Positions 58,920 to 64,000 of a DNA stretch of 64,000 nucleotides are shown piece after piece (position 1 is the first letter of the stretch; each line of letters begins with the position of its first letter). Below the pieces are notes generated by a model, which was given only the letters and a program-made list of their open reading frames with translations, was not told the origin of the DNA and ran no database searches. The stretch is from Bog-532 sp963824545 (lineage in GTDB: Bacteria; Actinomycetota; Actinomycetes; Streptosporangiales; Streptosporangiaceae). Location of the stretch: assembly GCA_963824545.1 (NCBI GenBank), contig CAWGPP010000019.1:3259-67258 (forward strand). The letters are read 5' to 3'. The position numbers and the translations under genes are program-made.

Positions 58920-61900
58920 GGAGCGATCCTCAGCTGCATGTCGACGGTGGTGCCGGCATCGCCGGGCTCAATGGTTACCTGCTGCATGAGAGCCCGCATC
59001 AGCGGGATGCCGTGCCCGCGGTTCGTCCGGGCGGCCGGCTGTGAGGCCTTCCAGTGGCCGGTGTCGGTCACGGTCAGCCGGAGCTGGGTGACGGTCGCGG
59101 CGGCCCGCAGCCGGACCTGCTGCCCGGGAGCGTGGCGGTGACCGTGCTCGACGGCATTGGCGCACGCCTCACCCGCCGCGACGAGCACATCCTGGACCGT
59201 CCGGTGACTCAGGTCGCACCGATTCAGCCAGTTCCGCAGCGTGGCCCGGACCGGCGCGAGCTGGGCCGATTCCGCCGGGAAGGTGAGGTCCAGCGGGGCC
59301 GGATGACGGTACAGGACCAGCGCGACGTCATCCTCATAGCCGCCGGCCGGGGCCATGGCGGTCATGATGGCGGTCGCGAGATCCTCCACGGCCGAGGCGT
59401 CACCCCGGTGGACGGCCGCCCCGGCCTCGGCGATCCCGGTGTCCATGGACCGGCGCCGGCGCTCGACCAGGCCGTCGGTGTACAGCAGCAGCGCCGCCCG
59501 GGCCGGCACGGTACAGCTCGCCTCGGCCCGCTCGATGTCCGGCTGCACCGCAAGCGGGAACGAGCGACCGCCCTCGAGCAGCTCGGTGCGCCCGCCGGGC
59601 AGCGCCAGGATGCCGGGAGGGTGCCCGGCGCTGCTGTACGTCAGCCGCCCGGCGTCCCGGTCGAGAATGCCGCAGAAGACCGTGCTGCAGATGGCGCCGG
59701 GGACGAGGGCGGCGAACCGGTCCATGGCGGTGAGCGTCTGGGCCGCGCTCGCGTCCTGCAGGAGCAGGGCGCGGCAGGCGCTGCGGAGCTGCCCCATCAC
59801 GGTCGCGGCCTCCAGCCCGTGCCCGACGCAATCCCCGACCACGATCCCGATCCGCCCGTCAGGCAGCTCGACGATGTCGTACCAGTCGCCGCCCACCTCG
59901 AGCGGTCGGTTGGCCGGCTCGTAGCGCGCCGCGAAACCGGCGGGCAGCCGGGCCGGCCCGAGGATCGCCCGTTGCAGGGCCAGCGCCGTTTCCCGCTGCT
60001 GATCGGTCTGGTACACTCGGTTGAGCGCCTGACCCAGGTAGCCGCACAGCAGCGCCAGCAAGGCGCGGTCCTCAGCGCTGAAGGGCCGGGCGGCGTCCAC
60101 GTCGATCCAGACGGCCAGCAGGCCCAGCGGGTGCTGGACCGTTATCCCGACCGCCGTACCAGAGCCGCCCGGTAGCCCGGCACCGTCCGGCGGGCCCGGA
60201 TCCTCGGTGGGGCTGAGCAGGGGTTGACGTCGCAGCGCGGTGATCTTGTCCCGCAGCGTTCCCGGCAGGTCCGGCCAGCTGATGCCCGTGCCGGTCGACA
60301 TCAAAGACGGCCCGGCGCCGCCGTTCCAGGTGACGGCGAGCACCCTCCGGGCCCGCCACAGCCGCCGCAGCTCGTTGATGGCGCCCTGGAGCGCCTGCGG
60401 CACGCTGCTTGCCTGGGACAGCAGCAGGCCCATGGCGGCCAGGGCCGCCTCGCGCTGGCCGGCGTAGTGCTCCGCGGTGATGTCGCGGAGGGTGCCGACG
60501 ACCATCCGCCGCCCGGTATCCGGGTCCTGCACCTCGTTGTAGCTGGCCGCCACCCACAGCCGGTGCCCGTCCTTATGGTTGACCGGCGCCACGAAGCTTC
60601 CCTTGCTCTGCGCCATGAGCTGCCGGAAGGCCGCACTGATCTGGCGGTGCGCCTCCGGCTCGGCGTCCTCCCGAGGCCACCACACGTGCTCGGGCACGTA
60701 CGGCAGCCCCTCGGGGCCGTAACCCAGGATGTCGGTGAACGCGGCGTTGATCTCGACGACGGCGCCGGTCTCGTCGCATAGGAAGAAGGCTTCGTGCAGC
60801 GAGTCGATGAGGGCGGCACGCCACCGGGCGTGGTGGTTGCGCAGCTGCGCCAGCTCCACGTTGGCCCGCACCCGGGCCAGCAGCTCGGCGGCGGAGAACG
60901 GCTTGACGAGGTAGTCGTCCGCGCCGGCCTCCAGGCCTTCGATGGAGGCCTCCTGCCCGGCCCGCGCCGACAGCAGCAGGACCGGCACATCGGCGGTACG
61001 GGGGTCGGAGCGCAGCGCGGCCACCAGGGCCAGCCCGTCCAGCCCGGGCATCATGACGTCGCTGATGACCAGGTCCGGCGCGCTGGCGCGTGCCGCGTCC
61101 AGCGCGCTCAGGCCATCCGCCACCGCGGTGACCTGGTAGCTGGACCGCAGCAGCCGGTGCAGGTACTCGCGCATGTCGGCGTTGTCGTCCGCGAGCAGCA
61201 CCCGCGGCGGGGGGCCCGCGGCGGCCGGCTCCGGGCGCAGCCCGCCCGCGGCCGGCGGCAGCGCGGCGGCCGGCGCCTCGCCGCCCGGCAGCCAGCGCAG
61301 GGCCTCCTCGACGAAGGGGTCGGCGACCGCCGAGACGACGCCCGGCCCCGCGGCCGGGGCTACATTGACATCCGGCAGGTGGTCGTGGCCAAAGGGCAGC
61401 CGGACGGTGAATGCGGTGCCGGCGCCCTCCGTGCTCTCGGCGGTGATCGTCCCGCCGTGCAGGCCGATGAGCTCCCGGACGAGCGCCAGGCCGATGCCGC
61501 TGCCCTCGTTGGACCGTGAGCGCGCGTTGGGGATGCGGTGGAAGCGCTCGAGCAGGCGCGGCATCTCGCCCGCGGCCACCCCGGTCCCGGTGTCGGCGAT
61601 CCGCAGGACGGCGTGGGTGTCCTCCGCGCGCAGCGTGACGCTGATCGTGCCGTCGAAGGTGAACTTCAGTGCGTTGCTCAGCAGGTTGAGGACGACCTTC
61701 TCCCACATCTCCCGGTCGATGTAGACGGGCTCGGGCAGCGCCGTGCAATCCACCTGGTAGGAAAGCCCGGCCCGCTCGACGGCCGACCGGAAGACGCTGG
61801 CCAGGTCGGCCGTGAACGCGGCCAGGTCCACCGGCTCGTAACGCGCCTGCATCCGGCCGGCCTCGATACGCGAGAAGTCCAGCAGGGTGTTGACCAGCTT

Positions 61901-63085
61901 GCCCAGGCGCAGCCCGTTACGGTGAATGACGTCCAGTTCCTGGCGGACGGCCTCATCCTCGGCCGCGAGCCGCGCCCGCAGCTCCTCCAGCGGTCCCATG
62001 ATCAGCGTGAGCGGCGTACGGAACTCATGGCTGATGTTGGAGAAGAACGCGGTCTTGGCCCGGTCCAGCTCGGCCAGTTCCTCGGCCCGCCGCTGCTGGA
62101 ACTGGTAGGCCACGGCCCCGTTGATGAGAGCGGCCGTCTGCTGCGCGACCAGCCCGAGGAAGGACGCGTACGCCTCGTCCAGGGTGCGGCCGGCGCTGGC
62201 CGCGAGCACGATCACCCCCACGGTCTGGCCGCCCGTCTCACCCGGCAGCGGAAGGATCATGGCCTGCGCGGGCGGCGTTTCCCAGCCACCCACGGGCAAC
62301 GTGGCGAACCGGGCGCCCACATCGGTCAGCGTCACCGGCTGCCCGCTGCGCAGCACCTCCACGGCCGGCCAGTCACCCGGGCCCGGCGTAAACGGGGCGG
62401 GGCTGGTCTCCGGCGGGCTGCTCGCGGTCAGCGCCAGCTCATCGGTGCCGGGCGTACGCAGGTAGACCGCGGCGAACGGGATGTCCTTGGCCGCGCGCCC
62501 CAGCGCCTGGGCGACGAGACGGCCGGCCTCGGCCGCGCTGCGGGCACTGCCCGCGAGGGTGCCCAGGTCCTGCAGAACCGCGAGGCGCCGCTCGCCCACG
62601 ACCCGCTCGGTGGTCTCGGTGACGGCGGTGAACACCCCCCGCACGATGCCCTCGTCGTCATGCAGCGGGCTGTAGGAGTAGGTCCAGTAGGTCTCCTCCC
62701 AATAGCCGTGCCGGTTCATCGGCAGCAGCAGGTCCTCCGACCAGGTGGCCTGGCCGCTGGCCATCACCGACGTCAGCATCGGGCCGATGATGTCCCAGAT
62801 CTCGGTCCACACCGTCTCGCCCGGCTTCTCCAGCGCCGGGTGCTTGCTCCCCAGAAGCGGCAGATAAGCGTCGTTGTAGAAGAAGCGGAGCTGCTCACCC
62901 CACCACACGATCATCGGGAAACGGGAGGTCAGGCAGATGCGGCACGCGGTGCGCAGGCTCGCGGGCCAGCCGCGCGGATCGCCAAGCTCGGACTGCGGCC
63001 AGGGGAAGGCGCGCATCCGGATGGCCATCTCACCGTCGCCGGGAAAGAGCACCTCCGCCGGCTCGGCGCGCTCAGCGCCGCTCAT
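58916..63085 (-). CDS. Hybrid sensor histidine kinase with receiver, SpoIIE phosphatase and RsbW-like domains
   Basis: 1389-residue cytoplasmic signalling protein. In order: PAS (~40-160), GAF (~170-325), HisKA with ISHEFRTPL (His353), HATPase_c (~455-565; N471, DTGTGV, GSGIGLALV), receiver (~628-745; Asp676 in VISDVMMPG), PAS (~755-870), GAF (~880-1020), PP2C/SpoIIE phosphatase (~1050-1260; GGDWYD, VGDCVGHG, YTDG, EDDVALV) and a C-terminal RsbW-type ATPase (~1270-1389; EACANAVEHG, DTGHW). It therefore joins a two-component relay to a partner-switch phosphatase/kinase pair. No membrane helix. ATG 63085 has GAGGAGG; upstream codons in frame are rejected. Co-translated with a STAS gene. Confidence 0.93.
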   Translation of the reverse strand: MSGAERAEPAEVLFPGDGEMAIRMRAFPWPQSELGDPRGWPASLRTACRICLTSRFPMIVWWGEQLRFFYNDAYLPLLGSKHPALEKPGETVWTEIWDIIGPMLTSVMASGQATWSEDLLLPMNRHGYWEETYWTYSYSPLHDDEGIVRGVFTAVTETTERVVGERRLAVLQDLGTLAGSARSAAEAGRLVAQALGRAAKDIPFAAVYLRTPGTDELALTASSPPETSPAPFTPGPGDWPAVEVLRSGQPVTLTDVGARFATLPVGGWETPPAQAMILPLPGETGGQTVGVIVLAASAGRTLDEAYASFLGLVAQQTAALINGAVAYQFQQRRAEELAELDRAKTAFFSNISHEFRTPLTLIMGPLEELRARLAAEDEAVRQELDVIHRNGLRLGKLVNTLLDFSRIEAGRMQARYEPVDLAAFTADLASVFRSAVERAGLSYQVDCTALPEPVYIDREMWEKVVLNLLSNALKFTFDGTISVTLRAEDTHAVLRIADTGTGVAAGEMPRLLERFHRIPNARSRSNEGSGIGLALVRELIGLHGGTITAESTEGAGTAFTVRLPFGHDHLPDVNVAPAAGPGVVSAVADPFVEEALRWLPGGEAPAAALPPAAGGLRPEPAAAGPPPRVLLADDNADMREYLHRLLRSSYQVTAVADGLSALDAARASAPDLVISDVMMPGLDGLALVAALRSDPRTADVPVLLLSARAGQEASIEGLEAGADDYLVKPFSAAELLARVRANVELAQLRNHHARWRAALIDSLHEAFFLCDETGAVVEINAAFTDILGYGPEGLPYVPEHVWWPREDAEPEAHRQISAAFRQLMAQSKGSFVAPVNHKDGHRLWVAASYNEVQDPDTGRRMVVGTLRDITAEHYAGQREAALAAMGLLLSQASSVPQALQGAINELRRLWRARRVLAVTWNGGAGPSLMSTGTGISWPDLPGTLRDKITALRRQPLLSPTEDPGPPDGAGLPGGSGTAVGITVQHPLGLLAVWIDVDAARPFSAEDRALLALLCGYLGQALNRVYQTDQQRETALALQRAILGPARLPAGFAARYEPANRPLEVGGDWYDIVELPDGRIGIVVGDCVGHGLEAATVMGQLRSACRALLLQDASAAQTLTAMDRFAALVPGAICSTVFCGILDRDAGRLTYSSAGHPPGILALPGGRTELLEGGRSFPLAVQPDIERAEASCTVPARAALLLYTDGLVERRRRSMDTGIAEAGAAVHRGDASAVEDLATAIMTAMAPAGGYEDDVALVLYRHPAPLDLTFPAESAQLAPVRATLRNWLNRCDLSHRTVQDVLVAAGEACANAVEHGHRHAPGQQVRLRAAATVTQLRLTVTDTGHWKASQPAARTNRGHGIPLMRALMQQVTIEPGDAGTTVDMQLRIAP

Positions 63086-63310
63086 CACGCCTCCTCGCGT
63101 CCTTTCCCGGCCTGCCCGCACGGGCGGGCCCGCGGACTCCGGTGCCCAGTGGGGCCACGGGGATACGATAAGTTGTCTGGTGCAAACTTTCCCGGCAGGT
63201 GCACCTGTACGGAGAGGGACGCGGAAACCGGGCCGGGAGGCGCTGATCTGCCGACACCATCCCATCCGGCCGCCGTGTCCTTCCCGGAACAATATCGCTC
63301 GGGAGGCTAG

Positions 63311-63673
63311 GTGCCCCAGGCTGATGCAGTTCTCGCGGTCACGCTGCACCCCCATCCCGCCGGCCCGCGCCTGATGGCGGTTTCCGGGGAACTCGACTAC
63401 CACACGGCGCCCCGGCTGCGGGCCGGCCTGGATGAGGTGCCGCTGGAGACGGGGACCAGCCTCATCATCGATCTGTCCGGCCTCACCTACTGCGACTCCA
63501 CCGGGATCAGCATCCTGGTCGGCGCCTGCCACCGGGCCAAGGCGGCGGGCACGGTGCTCGCGTTGGCCGACGTGAACCCCGACATCAGCCGGGTCTTCCG
63601 CGTCATCGGGCTGGATCAGGTCTTCGTGTCCTACGACACCGCGGACGCCGCCGCCCGCGCGCTGCGCAGCTGA
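63311..63673 (+). CDS. STAS-domain anti-sigma factor antagonist
   Basis: 120-residue SpoIIAA/RsbV-like protein divergent from the hybrid kinase. LMAVSGELDYHTAPRLRAGL and IIDLSGLTYCDSTGISILVG give the STAS fold with the phosphorylatable Ser in CDSTG. It is a second candidate target of the SpoIIE/RsbW domains next door. GTG 63311, about 225 bp from the kinase start. Confidence 0.9.
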   Translation: MPQADAVLAVTLHPHPAGPRLMAVSGELDYHTAPRLRAGLDEVPLETGTSLIIDLSGLTYCDSTGISILVGACHRAKAAGTVLALADVNPDISRVFRVIGLDQVFVSYDTADAAARALRS

Positions 63674-63791
63674 CCCGGCACCGCCATGACGTGCGGCTAC
63701 CCACGTCATGGCCGGCCCGGCCGGGGGCCGCCGCGCCCGGGAACTGGCCGGTGGGTGGCGGGCTGCCCTGAACAACCCACACAATGAGGGA

Positions 63792-64000
63792 ATGGTCGCA
63801 GCTTCCGAATTGGCCCAGGCAGTGGCGGCGCCGCTGTTGTCCGTGGCTGATCTCGGCGTTTCGTTCGGATCCGTGCAGGCCCTGGACGGGGTCAGCCTGG
63901 CGGTCCGTCCCGGCGAGCTCGTCGCCCTGGCCGGTGAGAACGGTGCCGGGAAGACCACGCTCGTGCGCTGCATCGCGGGCGACATCTCGCCCACGCACGG
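63792..64000 (+). CDS. Sugar-type ABC transporter ATP-binding protein (partial, cut by window end)
   Basis: The frame from ATG 63792 is open to the end of the window (69 codons seen). LLSVADLGVSFGSVQALDGV then SLAVRPGELVALAGENGAGK TTLVRCIAGD is an ABC ATPase start with its Walker A motif. GENGAGKTTL is the form seen in RbsA/XylG/MglA-type sugar importers. The rest, including any permease or binding-protein genes, lies beyond the window. Confidence 0.85.
   Translation, partial: MVAASELAQAVAAPLLSVADLGVSFGSVQALDGVSLAVRPGELVALAGENGAGKTTLVRCIAGDISPTH

Noticed and set aside
58916..63994. Reading the hybrid kinase as 1692 residues from 63994
   Set aside because: The extra 303 codons are antisense to the STAS and ABC genes and unlike any domain; ATG 63085 has a strong ribosome site and PAS homology starts there.

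Overview
The window is chromosomal DNA of a high-GC actinomycete. The signs are strongly GC-biased codon use, many GTG starts, GTGA/ATGA stop-start overlaps, an F420-type (LLM) oxidoreductase, DUF397 and DUF5753 regulators, an FxSxx-COOH-type module, an IdeR-type iron box and an M. tuberculosis-like leucine catabolic operon. A filamentous or spore-forming order such as Streptosporangiales, Streptomycetales or Catenulisporales is plausible. The genus cannot be fixed from the sequence alone.

Layout. 0.5-10.3 kb: phosphoglucomutase, a complete ISL3-type insertion sequence with 8-bp target duplication, a secreted phosphoesterase, an aldo/keto reductase, a LysR/SnoaL-like divergent pair, two decayed secreted carbohydrate-related genes, msrA and a TrkA-type K+ channel. 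10.5-14.8 kb: transketolase overlapping a FUSC-type membrane protein. 14.7-24.2 kb: a seven-gene minus-strand operon (isovaleryl-CoA dehydrogenase-like, carboxyltransferase, acyl-CoA synthetase, MaoC, CitE, biotin carboxylase, LLM oxidoreductase) with a divergent TetR gene. The gene set and the acyl-CoA dehydrogenase active site fit leucine/isovalerate breakdown.

24.3-33.0 kb is an accessory island that is more A+T-rich in its left part. It is edged by a tRNA-3'-end-like fragment and an IS1182-type transposase remnant. It holds fxsC, a KGGVGR-ATPase/TIR protein, fxsT (KGGTGR-ATPase, TIR, NB-ARC, TPR) and a convergent deoxyribosyltransferase-like 'ISPIG' protein. The peptide (FxsA) and radical SAM enzyme (FxsB) that define the FxSxx-COOH system are not visible here, so this could be an orphan or re-purposed signalling/defence module. 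It is the most interesting part of the window.

33.0-45.2 kb: an alkylation-repair cluster (two Ogt-type methyltransferases, an ECF sigma factor and a 2OG-Fe(II) oxygenase), an orphan cobalamin riboswitch in front of a truncated Ni/Co transporter, a solitary DPPY adenine methyltransferase, a zinc-ribbon/proline-repeat membrane protein, a beta-lactamase-fold lipoprotein, and an iron-regulated EfeUO fusion plus EfeB. 45.2-50.2 kb: a DUF574-type methyltransferase, a NUDIX hydrolase, two tandem DUF5753 HTH proteins and a DUF397 protein, then about 0.9 kb without a recognisable gene.

50.2-64 kb: a cNMP-binding/cyclase-homology protein, an FAD oxidoreductase, a secreted beta-propeller protein, a shortened DUF779 gene beside an unrelated gene tail, a VOC protein, an 87-bp tandem duplication, a divergent zinc dehydrogenase / IlvD-Edd dehydratase pair, a 1389-residue hybrid kinase-SpoIIE protein between two STAS genes, and the start of a sugar-type ABC transporter ATPase cut by the window end. 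Many long antisense frames exist because of the GC bias. They were not annotated.
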